DNA from: Streptomyces sp. NBC_01306
GTDB lineage: Bacteria > Actinomycetota > Actinomycetes > Streptomycetales > Streptomycetaceae
Assembly (NCBI RefSeq): GCF_026340465.1
Contig: NZ_JAPEPC010000002.1
Coordinates: 434,001-498,000, forward strand
Direction of reading: 5' to 3'
Length of the DNA stretch: 64,000 bases
Part shown: positions 16,167 to 25,048 of the stretch, in pieces
Position numbering within the stretch: position 1 is the stretch's first letter
How the letters are laid out: each line of letters starts with the position of its first letter
Translations under genes and position numbers: made by a program
Notes under the pieces: model-generated
Seen by the model: the letters and a program-made list of their open reading frames with translations, nothing else
What the model was told of the DNA's origin: nothing
The model's database searches: none

Positions 16167-17333
16167 TCAGACGAGGTTGTCCTCGACGGTCAGTCCGAGC
16201 GCACCGCGGCCGTACATGGCCAGTGTCCGTTCGACGTCGTTGGCCACATGCACACTGCCGGCGTGTGCGTCGCGCCACGCTCGTTCGATCGGACTGCCGC
16301 GCCGCAGCGAGTGGCCGCCCGCCGTCTTGAACAGCAGGTCGATCGCGGTGACGGCACGTTCGGTGCCCCGCACCTGGTCGCGGCGGGTCCTGAGCCGCAG
16401 CTCCATCGGAATGTCGCGGCCCTGCGCCGCGTGGGCCGTCAGTTCCCTGATGTTGCGGTCCATCTGCAGAACGGTCGCGTCGATCTCGGAGGCTGCCCGC
16501 GCGATGGCCACCTGCGCGTAGGGGTCCTCGGCGAACCGGCCACCGCCGAGGCTCAGCGAGCCACGCTCCTTCGTCGCGGCGACGTAGGAGTCGTAGCCGC
16601 CGGCGACCGCGCCGACGACCGGGGCGGTGACCGCGCTGGTGAAGACAGCGCCGAAGGGCAGCCGGTAGAGCGGTCCACGGTTGATCTTCTGGCCCGGGCC
16701 CTTCAGCTGCGCCTGCTCGTAGTTCCGGATCACATGGTGGCGGGGTACGAAGGCCTGCTCGACGAGGATGTCGTTGCTGGCCGTGCCCCGCAGCCCGACG
16801 ACGTCCCACACGTCCTCGATGCGGTAGTCGGAACGGGGCACGAGCACGGACAGGAAGTCGACGGGCCTGCCCTGATCGCCGATGACCAGGGCACCGAGCA
16901 GCGCCCATCGGGCGTAGTGGCAGCCGGAGGAGAAGCTCCAGCGGCCGGTGAGGCGGTACCCGTCGTCGACGGGGGTGAGCCGTCCCACCGGCGCGTAGGC
17001 GGACGACACGAGGGTGTCGGGGTCCGTGCCCCATACTTCCCGCTGCGCCTGTTCGGGGAAGAGTCCCAACTGCCAGGGATGCACGCCCAGTACGGAGGCG
17101 ACCCAGCCGGTCGAGCAGCAGACGGCCGAGATGGCACGGATGACCTCGTAGAACTCCACCAGGTCTGCTTCCTGACCGCCGAACGGGCGGGGCTGGAGCA
17201 TCCGGAAGACACCGGCTCCGGTCAGTTCGCGCACCGTCCGGTCCGGGATCCGTCCCTTCTCGTCGGTGGCCCGGGCCCGCTCCGCTATGGCCGGGAGCAG
17301 GGTGCGCACCGTCTCAAGAACCGTATTCCCCAT
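16167..17333 (-). CDS. HsaA-like flavin-dependent monooxygenase (paralogue)
   Basis: 388 residues from the ATG at 17333 (GAAGGAC upstream). It belongs to the acyl-CoA-dehydrogenase-fold monooxygenases that hydroxylate the phenolic 3-HSA intermediate with FMNH2 supplied by a reductase. Typical stretches are STGWVASVLGVHPWQLGLFP, SFSSGCHYARWALLG and VWDVVGLRGTASNDILVE. A closer HsaA lies at 37.8-38.9 kb, so this is a second copy, probably for a differently substituted steroid. It is the last gene of a three-gene operon behind two SDRs. HsaB at 44.9 kb would have to serve both. Confidence 0.8.
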   Translation of the reverse strand: MGNTVLETVRTLLPAIAERARATDEKGRIPDRTVRELTGAGVFRMLQPRPFGGQEADLVEFYEVIRAISAVCCSTGWVASVLGVHPWQLGLFPEQAQREVWGTDPDTLVSSAYAPVGRLTPVDDGYRLTGRWSFSSGCHYARWALLGALVIGDQGRPVDFLSVLVPRSDYRIEDVWDVVGLRGTASNDILVEQAFVPRHHVIRNYEQAQLKGPGQKINRGPLYRLPFGAVFTSAVTAPVVGAVAGGYDSYVAATKERGSLSLGGGRFAEDPYAQVAIARAASEIDATVLQMDRNIRELTAHAAQGRDIPMELRLRTRRDQVRGTERAVTAIDLLFKTAGGHSLRRGSPIERAWRDAHAGSVHVANDVERTLAMYGRGALGLTVEDNLV

Positions 17334-17399
17334 GGGGCTGTCCTTCACGTCCGTTCCTGACTGGTCTCGTTGCCCGGCACCGCCGGCCGGTCCTCGGGG

Positions 17400-18194
17400 T
17401 CAATCCTCGGGCAGGAGCCGCCGGGAGGCTTCGCCGGCGTCGAGGATCCGCTCTGCGCGGTGGCGGACGGCGCTGCGCTGCTCCGCCGTGCTCAGGTTTC
17501 CGCCTGCCACCCACACGGGTCCGTCCGCGAGATGCTCCAGACCTTCACGTGCCACGTCGTCGGACTCCGCGACGTTCAGCCCCGGCAGATCCATTCGCAG
17601 GCCGGCCCGTTCCATCGCCGGGGTGCGGGTCACCCCCAGGACGAGTTCGGTCACGTGGACTCCGTACGGCCTCAGTTCCAGCCAGAGGCCCTCGGTGAAG
17701 ACCCTGCTGAACGCCTTCACCGCGGAGTAGACACTCAGCCGCGCCTGGCCCATATAGCCCGCGAGCGAGCCGACCAGCATGATGCCGCCCCGGCGGCGCT
17801 CCTTCATCAGCGCGCCGAAGTGGTGGGTGAGGGCGAGCTGGGAAGTGACGTTGAGGTCGATCACACCTTGCGCACGGCCGAGGTCGCCGCCGACGAATTC
17901 ATGACCGTAGGTGTTGGCTCCCGCGTTGAAGATCAGGAGTCCTACGTCGAGGCCGTCCGTCACGGCCCGGATCGAATTCAGTGCTCCGCTGTCGAGCAGG
18001 TCGAGGGCGAGGGTGCGCACCTCGACGCCCTTGGCGCGGGCCTCGTCCGCCGTCTGCTCAAGGGGGCCCGGTTTGCGGGCGATGAGGACCAGGTTGATGC
18101 CGGCTTCGGCGAGGCGGTGGGCGAAACATGCCCCTACCCCCTCCGACCCGCCGGCGACGACCGCCCACGGGCCGTACATGTCTTTGTCGATCAT
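17400..18194 (-). CDS. SDR-family oxidoreductase
   Basis: 264 residues, classical short-chain dehydrogenase. The cofactor loop is AVVAGGSEGVGACFAHRLAE, followed by the NAG segment (IFNAGANTYG) and the catalytic Ser/Tyr/Lys in MLVGSLAGYMGQARLSVYSAVKAF. The C-terminus is longer than the minimum and carries a helical tail. It probably oxidises or reduces a steroid hydroxyl or keto group. The position between an Hsd4A-like SDR and the HsaA paralogue supports a role in the steroid pathway, but substrate and direction are unknown. AGGAAGGAAG lies upstream of the ATG. Confidence 0.82.
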   Translation of the reverse strand: MIDKDMYGPWAVVAGGSEGVGACFAHRLAEAGINLVLIARKPGPLEQTADEARAKGVEVRTLALDLLDSGALNSIRAVTDGLDVGLLIFNAGANTYGHEFVGGDLGRAQGVIDLNVTSQLALTHHFGALMKERRRGGIMLVGSLAGYMGQARLSVYSAVKAFSRVFTEGLWLELRPYGVHVTELVLGVTRTPAMERAGLRMDLPGLNVAESDDVAREGLEHLADGPVWVAGGNLSTAEQRSAVRHRAERILDAGEASRRLLPED

Positions 18195-18227
18195 CGGCTT
18201 CCTTCCTGGGGAGAGCGCGGGTGGTGG

Positions 18228-19163
18228 TCAGCGGGCTGCGGTCGCGTCCTGCGTCCCTGTGGTGTCGAGTGCGGCGACGCTGTAGGCCGCGAACGTGCGG
18301 TGCGGGTCCCGGCCCGAGAAGTACGGCGTCAGGCGGGAGTCCAGCTCATCCGCGGTGAAGACGCCGGTCGCCGCGGTGAACTTCTTCTCCACCGTGGGCG
18401 GCGCGAGCAGGGCGATCATGTCGCCGTAGACGACGAAGACCTGGCCGTTGATCTCGTCCGCGGCCGCGGAGGCGAGGTGGCCGACGAACGTCGCGACCCG
18501 TTCGGGGGCCATGATGTCCAGGCCGCCTTCGGGCGAGCTGCCCGCTCCGAACGCCTCGGCCGTCATGGCGGTGCGGGCGCGCGGGCAGATGGCGTTGGCG
18601 CGTACGCCGTAGCGGGCCAGGCCCTGTGCCGTGGCGAGAGTGAGCGCGGTGATGCCGGCCTTGGCCGCCGAGTAGTTCGGCTGGCCCGGGGCGCCGAAGA
18701 GGAAGGCCTCGGACGACGTGTTGACGACTCGTCCGTAGACCGGGCCGCCCGCGGCTTTGCTCGCCGCCCGCCAGTGCACCGCCGCGGCACGCGTGAGGGC
18801 GGCGTGTCCTTTGAGGTGGATACGGATGACGTCGTCCCAGTCGGACTCGCTGAGGTTGAAGACCATCTTGTCGCGCAGGACCCCGGCATTGTTGACGACG
18901 ATGTCCAGGCTGCCGAAGGTCTCCAGCGCGGCGCCTACCAGCTGGTCGCCCATGGACCAGTCGCCGATGTCCCCGGTCACGGCAACGGCTTCCCGCCCCA
19001 GGGTCTTGATCTCCGCGACGACGTCATCGGCGGCCGGTCCCACGTCGTTGATGACGACATTGGCGCCGCGGGCCGCCAGCTCAAGCGCCTCGCTTCGGCC
19101 CAGGCCGGCGCCGGCCCCGGTGACGACGGCGGTCCGCCCGTGGAGGCTGGTCCTCGTGCTCAT
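18228..19163 (-). CDS. SDR, Hsd4A-like (steroid/acyl-CoA dehydrogenase)
   Basis: 311 residues from the ATG at 19163 (GAAGAGGG upstream). Features are AVVTGAGAGLGRSEALELAA, NDVGPAADDVVAEI, NNAGVLRDKMVFN, and the Tyr-x3-Lys motif in PNYSAAKAGI, with a roughly 60-residue C-terminal extension. Length and layout resemble mycobacterial Hsd4A, a 17-beta-hydroxysteroid dehydrogenase that also oxidises the 3-hydroxyacyl-CoA of the side chain, and the SDR part of type-4 multifunctional enzymes. It heads the operon hsd4A-like/SDR/hsaA-like, with both operator types in its promoter region. Confidence 0.78.
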   Translation of the reverse strand: MSTRTSLHGRTAVVTGAGAGLGRSEALELAARGANVVINDVGPAADDVVAEIKTLGREAVAVTGDIGDWSMGDQLVGAALETFGSLDIVVNNAGVLRDKMVFNLSESDWDDVIRIHLKGHAALTRAAAVHWRAASKAAGGPVYGRVVNTSSEAFLFGAPGQPNYSAAKAGITALTLATAQGLARYGVRANAICPRARTAMTAEAFGAGSSPEGGLDIMAPERVATFVGHLASAAADEINGQVFVVYGDMIALLAPPTVEKKFTAATGVFTADELDSRLTPYFSGRDPHRTFAAYSVAALDTTGTQDATAAR

Positions 19164-19245
19164 CTGCCCTCTTCCGCTCGTGTCCTGTGTGGCGGTCTTG
19201 TCCTGCATCGCTGTCTGTTCTGCGTGGCCGTTTCGGCACCGGAAA

Positions 19246-19265
19246 AACTAGTATGAATTCTGTTT
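19246..19265 (-). promoter_or_regulatory. cluster operator, type I AT-rich palindrome (site A)
   Basis: Minus strand AAACAGAATTCATACTAGTT, about 93 bp upstream of the Hsd4A-like start. It matches the best copy (site D) at 17 of 20 positions. Confidence 0.65.
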
Positions 19266-19279
19266 TAGCTTCCCTGTCC

Positions 19280-19296
19280 GTCCCGCTGAGTGGTCG
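19280..19296. promoter_or_regulatory. cluster operator, type II palindrome (site 3)
   Basis: GTCCCGCTGAGTGGTCG, 15 bp from type I site A, in the gap between hsaE and the Hsd4A-like gene. Confidence 0.7.
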
Positions 19297-19317
19297 GGGC
19301 CCGCAGGCCCGCCGCGC

Positions 19318-20100
19318 TCACGCGAAGCGGACCGACACCGGGCCGAGCCCGGCGAACTCCGCGCGGAAGTCGTCCCCCGGCCGCACGTCGACGGCCGCCG
19401 TGCATGAGCCGGGCAGCACCACGTGCCCGGCCTCAAGACGGACCCCGAAGGCCGCCACCTTCCGGGCCAGCCACGCGACGGCGACGGTCGGATCGCCCAG
19501 CACCGCGCTGGTGTTGCCGCGCGCGATCTCCGTACCTCCCCGGTACAGCACAGCGCCGATACCCGCCGTATCCAGATCGCGGGGGCTGACCCGGGCCGCG
19601 CCCAGGACCAGGCCGGCCGAGGAGGCGTTGTCGGCGATGGTGTCCTCCAGCGCGATCCGCCAGTCGGTGATCCGGCTGTCGATGAGCTCGATGGAGGGGA
19701 CGATGTACTCCGTCGCGGCGATGACATCCTTCTCCGTACAGTTCTCGCCGCTCAGGGCCTCGCCGAGCACGTACCCGATCTCGACCTCGATGCGTGGGCA
19801 GCAGTAGCGGGCGGTGTCCACCGGGGTCTGCTCGGACAGGACCATGTCCGAGAGCAGATGGCCGTAGTCGGGCTCGTCCACGCCCATCATCCGCTGCATG
19901 ACCTCGGAGGACAGCCCGACCTTGTGGCCGCGGACCGAGGCGCCACCCGCAACTCGTCTGCGGATGTTGCGCAGTTGGATCTCGTAGGCGTCCACCACGT
20001 CCATCCCCGGGAACGTCTCGGTCAGCGGGGCCACGGGGGTGCGGTCGTGCTCCGCGTTCCACAGCAGGTCTGCGGCGGCACGCCGTGACGCGTCAATCAT
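19318..20100 (-). CDS. hsaE: 2-hydroxypenta-2,4-dienoate/2-hydroxyhexadienoate hydratase
   Basis: 260 residues, matching HsaE and the MhpD/DmpE hydratases in length and sequence: a DAYEIQLRNIRRR helix, GHKVGLSSEVMQRMMGVDEP and a metal-binding Glu region in RIEVEIGYVL. It hydrates the small dienoate released by HsaD, giving the 4-hydroxy-2-oxo acid for HsaF. It is separated from its usual partners hsaF/hsaG (38.9-40.9 kb) and sits at the end of the side-chain operon, 64 bp after ltp2. An AAGGAG site precedes the ATG. Confidence 0.9.
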   Translation of the reverse strand: MIDASRRAAADLLWNAEHDRTPVAPLTETFPGMDVVDAYEIQLRNIRRRVAGGASVRGHKVGLSSEVMQRMMGVDEPDYGHLLSDMVLSEQTPVDTARYCCPRIEVEIGYVLGEALSGENCTEKDVIAATEYIVPSIELIDSRITDWRIALEDTIADNASSAGLVLGAARVSPRDLDTAGIGAVLYRGGTEIARGNTSAVLGDPTVAVAWLARKVAAFGVRLEAGHVVLPGSCTAAVDVRPGDDFRAEFAGLGPVSVRFA

Positions 20101-20164
20101 CGGGGATCTCCTTGTGCGGTCGGGCCCCGTCGGTCGTCAGGACCGGGCCGGCGGGGGGACGTGG

Positions 20165-21349
20165 TCATCGGCCGGTTCCCAGGATCAGACCGCTGGTCGG
20201 CACGCCGGTGCCGGCGGTGACCAGCACCTGGCCGACGCCGTCGGGCTGGTTCACCGAGGTGCCGCGGACCAGCCGGACGCCCTCGGCGATGCCGTTCATG
20301 CCGTGCAGATAGGCCTCGCCGAGCTGCCCGCCGTGGGTGTTCAGTGGCAGCCGGCCACCGAGATCGAGGTGCCCGTCCGCGATGAAGTCCTTCGCCTCGC
20401 CCGTACCGCAGAACCCCAGCTCCTCCAGCTGCGGCAGAACCAGCGGGGTGAAGTGGTCGTACAGGACCGCGGCGTCGATGTCGCCGGGACCCAAGCCGCT
20501 CTGCCCGTACAGTTGCCGCCCGACCAGGCCCATCTCCGGAATGCCACTGATGCTCGGGCGGTAGTAGCTGGTCATCATGTGCTGGTCGTCCCCCAGCCCC
20601 TGCGCCGCCCCGCGGATCACGGCGGGGGGATGCGGCAGGTCACGGGCCCGTTCGGCGGACACGACCACCAGGGCCTGGCCGCCGTCGGTCTCCTGGCAGC
20701 AGTCCAGCAGGCGCAGCGGTTCGGCTATCCAGGGCGAACTCTGGTGGTCGGCCAGGGTGATGGGGCGGCCGTGGAACCAGGCGGCGGGGTTGTTCGCGGC
20801 GTGCCTGCGGTCCACCACCGCGACTCTGCCGAAGTCCTCGCTGCCCGCGCCGTACTCGTGCATGTAGCGGCGGGCGAACATGGCCACCCACTGGGCGGGC
20901 GTGTTCAGCCCGAACGGGGTCATCCAGGCGTACGCGGCACGGTCGGCGCTGGTGTCCATCGGCCGGTCGGCCTGCCCCAGGCCGTACCGTTCGCCGGAGC
21001 GTTCGTTGAAGGCCCGGTAGCAGACGACGACTTCGGCGGCGCCGGTGGCGACAGCCATCGCCGCCTGCTGCACGGTGCCGCAGCCGGCCCCTCCGCCGTA
21101 GCCGATGCGCGAGAAGAACGTCACCTCGCCCATCCCCGTGTTGCGGGCCACGTGGATCTCGGAGTTGGTCTCCGCGGTGAAGGTGACCAGACCGTCGACG
21201 TCGGCGGGGACCAGGCCCGCGTCGGCGACGGCGGCGAGGACGGCCTCGCAGGCCAGCTGGAGTTCACTGCGGCCGGAGTTCTTGGAGAACTCGGTGGCGC
21301 CGATACCGACGACGGCGGCGCTGCCCGGCAGCACGCTCGCGGCCCTCAC
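20165..21349 (-). CDS. ltp2: Ltp2-like steroid side-chain aldolase (thiolase fold)
   Basis: 394 residues from a GTG overlapping the chsH1 stop (GTGA). It has a thiolase/lipid-transfer fold: AAVVGIGATEFSKNSGRSEL at the start, GGAGCGTVQQAAMAVATGAA, and the C-terminal GGRLPLNTHGGQLGEAYLHG, where real thiolases have their catalytic His/Cys. In the mycobacterial pathway Ltp2 with the DUF35 domain of ChsH2 performs the retro-aldol step that removes the last side-chain unit and leaves the 17-ketosteroid. Its neighbours chsH1, chsE1, chsH2 and chsE2 are the same as in the igr operon. Confidence 0.88.
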   Translation of the reverse strand: MRAASVLPGSAAVVGIGATEFSKNSGRSELQLACEAVLAAVADAGLVPADVDGLVTFTAETNSEIHVARNTGMGEVTFFSRIGYGGGAGCGTVQQAAMAVATGAAEVVVCYRAFNERSGERYGLGQADRPMDTSADRAAYAWMTPFGLNTPAQWVAMFARRYMHEYGAGSEDFGRVAVVDRRHAANNPAAWFHGRPITLADHQSSPWIAEPLRLLDCCQETDGGQALVVVSAERARDLPHPPAVIRGAAQGLGDDQHMMTSYYRPSISGIPEMGLVGRQLYGQSGLGPGDIDAAVLYDHFTPLVLPQLEELGFCGTGEAKDFIADGHLDLGGRLPLNTHGGQLGEAYLHGMNGIAEGVRLVRGTSVNQPDGVGQVLVTAGTGVPTSGLILGTGR

Positions 21350-21780
21350 GAAGCCGCCCCCTTCGGCAGGGACACCACGACGGTGCCGGTCACGTGCGCG
21401 CCCAGACTGTTGGTGCCGCGCACCGCGACCTCGACGCGCCGGTCCTCGTCGGCCTTGGCGACCACGGTGCCGGTGAGCACCATGGTGTCGCCCGGGTGGT
21501 TGGGGGCGCCGAGGCGGATCCTGATCGCCCTGACGACCGCGGCCGGACCGGCCCAGCCGGTGAGGTACCGGTCGACCAGGCCGTTGCTGGTGAGGATGTT
21601 CATGAAGATGTCCTTCGAACCGCGCGCCCTGGCCAGTTCGGGGTCGTGGTGCACGTCCTGGTAGTCGCGGCTCGCGAGGGCCGTGGCGACGACAAGCGTC
21701 CGGGTCACGGGGATTTCGAGCCGCGGGAGTACGGAGCCGACCGTCACCTCGTCGTACGTCCGGGTCTTCGGCACCGTCAT
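21346..21780 (-). CDS. chsH1: MaoC-like enoyl-CoA hydratase subunit
   Basis: 144 residues, single hotdog domain. The R-hydratase-type motif region is present (TALASRDYQDVHHDPELARA, catalytic Asp and His), followed by IFMNILTSNGLVDRYLTGWA. ChsH1 pairs with the MaoC part of ChsH2 to hydrate the propenoyl side chain of 3-oxo-4,17-pregnadiene-20-carboxyl-CoA. It overlaps ltp2 (GTGA) downstream and the acyl-CoA dehydrogenase gene (ATGA) upstream, so stoichiometric expression is likely. Confidence 0.87.
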   Translation of the reverse strand: MTVPKTRTYDEVTVGSVLPRLEIPVTRTLVVATALASRDYQDVHHDPELARARGSKDIFMNILTSNGLVDRYLTGWAGPAAVVRAIRIRLGAPNHPGDTMVLTGTVVAKADEDRRVEVAVRGTNSLGAHVTGTVVVSLPKGAAS

Positions 21781-22886
21781 GAGGCCACCGTCCCGCGCGC
21801 CAGGACCTCGCCGAGGCTGGACAGGTCGGCGCTCGCCCCGCCCAGGGTGGTGGCGATCTGCCTGCCCCACAGGAAGTGGCGGTGCACCGGGTAGTCGGTG
21901 TCGACGCCGATGCCGCCGTGCACGTGCTGCACACGGTGGACGATGTCCAGTCCGCCCTCGTCGGCCCACCACTTGGCGACCAGCGCCGCCCGCTCGGTGT
22001 CCTCCCCGTCCTCCAGCGCGGTCACGGCCTGCCACAGCGTCACCCGCATCGCTTCGATGTCGATGAGGCAGTCGGCGAGCTGATGCCGTACGGCCTGGAA
22101 GGTGGCCAGGGGCCGGCCGAACTGTTCGCGCGCGCCGAGGTGTTCGGCCGCGAGGCGCAGCGCACCCTGCGCCACGCCGAGTTGCAGGGAGGCCAGCGCC
22201 ACGCCCGCCCGCTCGGTGATCCACTCCACCGCGCCGGAGCCGGGTGCGCCGACCGCTTCCGCCGGAGCGCCGTCCAGAGTGAGGTGGGCGCTGAGGTCAT
22301 GGCTGGTGGTCTCGGCGGACGTCCAGCTCACCCCGGGGGCGTCGGAGCGTACGAGGAAGAGGCCCGTGCCCGTGCCGGTGGCCGCGGTGACCAGCACCCG
22401 GCCGGCGCCGGCGGGGGCGGGTACGACGGCCTTGGTGCCGCTGATCCGCCATGCGGGTCCGTCGGGCGTGGCCCCGGTCCGCGGCTCGCGAGGGCCGGCG
22501 GGGCCGAACTCCTCCAGCGCCAGGGTGAACCGGGCCGTGCCGTCGGCCGCGGACGGCAGCAGCGCCGCACGCTGCGGCGCCGAGCCGTGCGCGGCGAGAG
22601 CCAGCGCGGCCAGGACGGCGGGCCAGACCGGGACGGGGGCCACGCTCCGGCCCTGCTGCTCAAGGATCACGCACAGCGCGGCCAGGCCGAGTCCGGCGCC
22701 GCCGGTCTCCTCCGGGAGCGGTGCGGCGAGCAGTCCCGTCCCGGCCAGGTCGTTCCAGAGCTTGTCGTCGACGCGCGTCGCGGATGTCTCGACCTCCCGG
22801 AGCCGCTCCGGCGTGGCGTGGTCGGTGAAGATCTCATGGGCCAGATCCCGTAGCGCTTCGAGCTCTTCTCCCAGCGAGAAGTCCAT
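21777..22886 (-). CDS. chsE1: acyl-CoA dehydrogenase, ChsE1/FadE28-like subunit
   Basis: 369 residues with the acyl-CoA dehydrogenase fold: an N-terminal helical domain (MDFSLGEELEALRDLAHEIF), a middle beta domain, and a C-terminal domain with AREQFGRPLATFQAVRHQLA and VQHVHGGIGVDTDYPVHRHF. The sequence is divergent and Ala-rich in the middle, as in the ChsE1 half of the alpha2-beta2 enzyme. ChsE1-ChsE2 dehydrogenates the 3-carbon side chain of the steroid CoA ester. The start overlaps the chsH2 stop (TGATG). Confidence 0.82.
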   Translation of the reverse strand: MDFSLGEELEALRDLAHEIFTDHATPERLREVETSATRVDDKLWNDLAGTGLLAAPLPEETGGAGLGLAALCVILEQQGRSVAPVPVWPAVLAALALAAHGSAPQRAALLPSAADGTARFTLALEEFGPAGPREPRTGATPDGPAWRISGTKAVVPAPAGAGRVLVTAATGTGTGLFLVRSDAPGVSWTSAETTSHDLSAHLTLDGAPAEAVGAPGSGAVEWITERAGVALASLQLGVAQGALRLAAEHLGAREQFGRPLATFQAVRHQLADCLIDIEAMRVTLWQAVTALEDGEDTERAALVAKWWADEGGLDIVHRVQHVHGGIGVDTDYPVHRHFLWGRQIATTLGGASADLSSLGEVLARGTVAS

Positions 22887-23845
22887 CAGGAGGCCTCCGT
22901 TGCGGCGGGCCGGAACACCGGCAGGGACAGATCGGGGTCGGCGTCGAGCCAGTCGAGAACGACCGGCATGTCGATGAAGACGTCCTCGGGCGCGACGCCG
23001 GTCAGATTGGTGACGAGCCGGGTGCCTTCGGCGAGTTCGACGACGGCGACAACGAGCGGGTACGAGAACGCCGGGTGCCTCGGACGGTGGTTGACCGTGA
23101 AGGTGTACACCCGTCCCCGGCCCGACGCCGCAACGGTGTCCCATGCGAACGAGCCGCACCGCGGGCAGCACGGGCCCGGCGGGTGACGCAGCGTCCCGCA
23201 GGAGGCGCAGCGCTGGATCACCAGCCGGTGGCCCTTCGCCGCCTCGAACCAGAAGGCGTTGTCCCGGTTGACGGCGGGCCGGGGGCGCAGTGCCGGGGGA
23301 CGGCCGGCTGCCTCCGGTGCGGCTGGCCGGAACCGCAGGGTGCGCCAGCGCTGAACGGCGACGACCCGGCCGTCCTGGTCACGGTAGGTCTTCAGCGTGG
23401 TGACGAAGCGCCCGGCGCCCAGACCGGTCCGCTTCTCCGCGGAGACCGACTCCACGGCCTCCTGTACGGCGATGTGGTCACCGGGCACCAGTTCGCGCGT
23501 GAACTCCAGCTCCGAGTCGGTCGCCACCACGGAGGTGTAGCCGCCCTCGTCGAGCAGGTCGACCAGCTCGTCGAACCCGGAGCGGGCGGAGGGCGGGGCG
23601 ACCGATGCGGCGTAGCCCCGCATCGTCCACGCCTGCACCATCGAGGCCGGGGCGACGACGCCTGCCCGCCCGGTGGCTCGGGCCGCCGACTCGTCGGTGT
23701 ACACCGGGCTGGTGTCGCCCATCGCCTCGGTCCAGTGCCGGATCATCGGCTGGTTCACCGGGTCCTGACCGGGCGTGAGGGCGTGCAGGTCGCGTCCGGT
23801 GAAGGACTGCAGCCGCCTCTCGTACTCCTCACTCGCCGTATTCAC
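22886..23845 (-). CDS. chsH2: MaoC-DUF35 two-domain protein
   Basis: 319 residues, the length of ChsH2. The N-terminal MaoC-like hotdog spans about residues 25-175 (PMIRHWTEAMGDTSPVYTDE). The C-terminal DUF35/OB domain begins with a zinc ribbon (QRCASCGTLRHPPG, CPRCGSFAWDT) at about residues 208-235. The MaoC half forms the hydratase with ChsH1, and the DUF35 half docks on Ltp2 for side-chain cleavage. The overlaps with the adjacent genes support one complex. The domain order is exactly that of the mycobacterial protein. Confidence 0.9.
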   Translation of the reverse strand: MNTASEEYERRLQSFTGRDLHALTPGQDPVNQPMIRHWTEAMGDTSPVYTDESAARATGRAGVVAPASMVQAWTMRGYAASVAPPSARSGFDELVDLLDEGGYTSVVATDSELEFTRELVPGDHIAVQEAVESVSAEKRTGLGAGRFVTTLKTYRDQDGRVVAVQRWRTLRFRPAAPEAAGRPPALRPRPAVNRDNAFWFEAAKGHRLVIQRCASCGTLRHPPGPCCPRCGSFAWDTVAASGRGRVYTFTVNHRPRHPAFSYPLVVAVVELAEGTRLVTNLTGVAPEDVFIDMPVVLDWLDADPDLSLPVFRPAATEAS

Positions 23846-25008
23846 CGGCCACGTCCCTTGCGGGGAAGGCCAAGGCCCTGGGTGGCCACCATGTCGCGCA
23901 GCACTTCGTTGACGCCGCCGCCGAAGGTGTTCACGATGCCCTGGCGTGACAACTGCTCGACCTGCCCGGCCAGCGCCGCTCCTGGCGACTCGGGACGGAT
24001 CCGTCCGGCCGCGCCCAGGATCTGGGTCAGCGAGCGCTGGACGTCGATGTGGGTCTCGGTGCCGTACACCTTGGCGGCGCCGGCGTCCGCTCCGGTCAGC
24101 CTGGAGTGTGCGACGGCGTCGGTCATCTTCCAGTTCATCAGGCGCATGGCTTCGATACGGGCGTAGGTGCGGGCGAACTCATGGCGTACCCAGGGCAGTT
24201 CGACGGCGCCGTTGTCCTTGGCCCATTCCAGGACCCGCTCCCAGAGCTGGACGGTGCGGCCGCCGAGGGCCGCCAGGCCGATCCGCTCGTGGTTGAGCTG
24301 TGCTGTCATCAGCCGCCAGCCGCCGTTCACCTCACCCACCACAGCACTGCCAGGCACCCGGATCCCGCTGTAGTAGGTGGCGGTGACGACCATGCCCCCC
24401 ACGGTCCGGATCGGGCTCCAGGAGAACCCGTCGGCGTCGGTCGGCACGGTGAGGATGGAGATTCCGCGGTGTTTGGGGGCGTCGGGATCGGTGCGGGCGG
24501 CGAGCCAGATGTAGTCGGCGGTGTTCGCTCCGCTGGTGAAGATCTTGCTGCCGTCCACGACGAAGTGGCCGCCGTCCCGTACCGCCCGGGTGGTGAGCGA
24601 TGCCAGGTCGGTGCCGGCGCCCGGTTCGGTGTAGCCGATGGCGAAGACCGTGTCGCCGGTGAGGATGCCCGGCAGGAACCGCTTCTTCTGGTCCTCGGTC
24701 CCGTACTCCATGAGCGTGGGTCCGACCGTGTTCACGGTGACGAACGGGAAGGGCAGTCCGGCCCGTTGGACCTCGTCGAAGAACACGTACTGCTCCTCGG
24801 CCGTCCGGCCCTGGCCGCCGTACTCCTCGGGCCAGCCGATGCCGAGCCACCCGTCGGCGCCGAGCCGTCCCACGATCTCCCGGAAGCGCGGTCCGCCCAC
24901 TCCTTCCTCGCCGGCCCGGCGCCGTTCGTCCTCGGGCAGCAGGCCCGCGAAGTACGCTCTCAGTTCCTTGCGCAGTTCACGCTGCGCGGCGCTCTCGCGC
25001 AGTTGCAT
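23842..25008 (-). CDS. chsE2: acyl-CoA dehydrogenase, ChsE2/FadE29-like subunit
   Basis: 388 residues, within one or two of FadE29. The GWLGIGWPEEYGGQGRTAEE opening, the FAD-binding YTEPGAGTDLASLTTRAV, and GWRLMTAQLNHERIGLAALG near the catalytic region are well conserved. It pairs with the ChsE1-like product. In mycobacteria the two genes are adjacent, whereas here chsH2 lies between them. GGAGAACC precedes the ATG. The fadD17-like gene ends 40 bp upstream. Confidence 0.88.
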   Translation of the reverse strand: MQLRESAAQRELRKELRAYFAGLLPEDERRRAGEEGVGGPRFREIVGRLGADGWLGIGWPEEYGGQGRTAEEQYVFFDEVQRAGLPFPFVTVNTVGPTLMEYGTEDQKKRFLPGILTGDTVFAIGYTEPGAGTDLASLTTRAVRDGGHFVVDGSKIFTSGANTADYIWLAARTDPDAPKHRGISILTVPTDADGFSWSPIRTVGGMVVTATYYSGIRVPGSAVVGEVNGGWRLMTAQLNHERIGLAALGGRTVQLWERVLEWAKDNGAVELPWVRHEFARTYARIEAMRLMNWKMTDAVAHSRLTGADAGAAKVYGTETHIDVQRSLTQILGAAGRIRPESPGAALAGQVEQLSRQGIVNTFGGGVNEVLRDMVATQGLGLPRKGRGR

Positions 25009-25048
25009 GTGGTTCTCCAGTCTCCTTGCGGCCTCACCGGCGGCGCGG

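Noticed and set aside
17887..17900. GAATTCATG within an SDR gene, like the centre of the AT-rich operator
   Set aside because: No second arm and it lies within codons; chance match.
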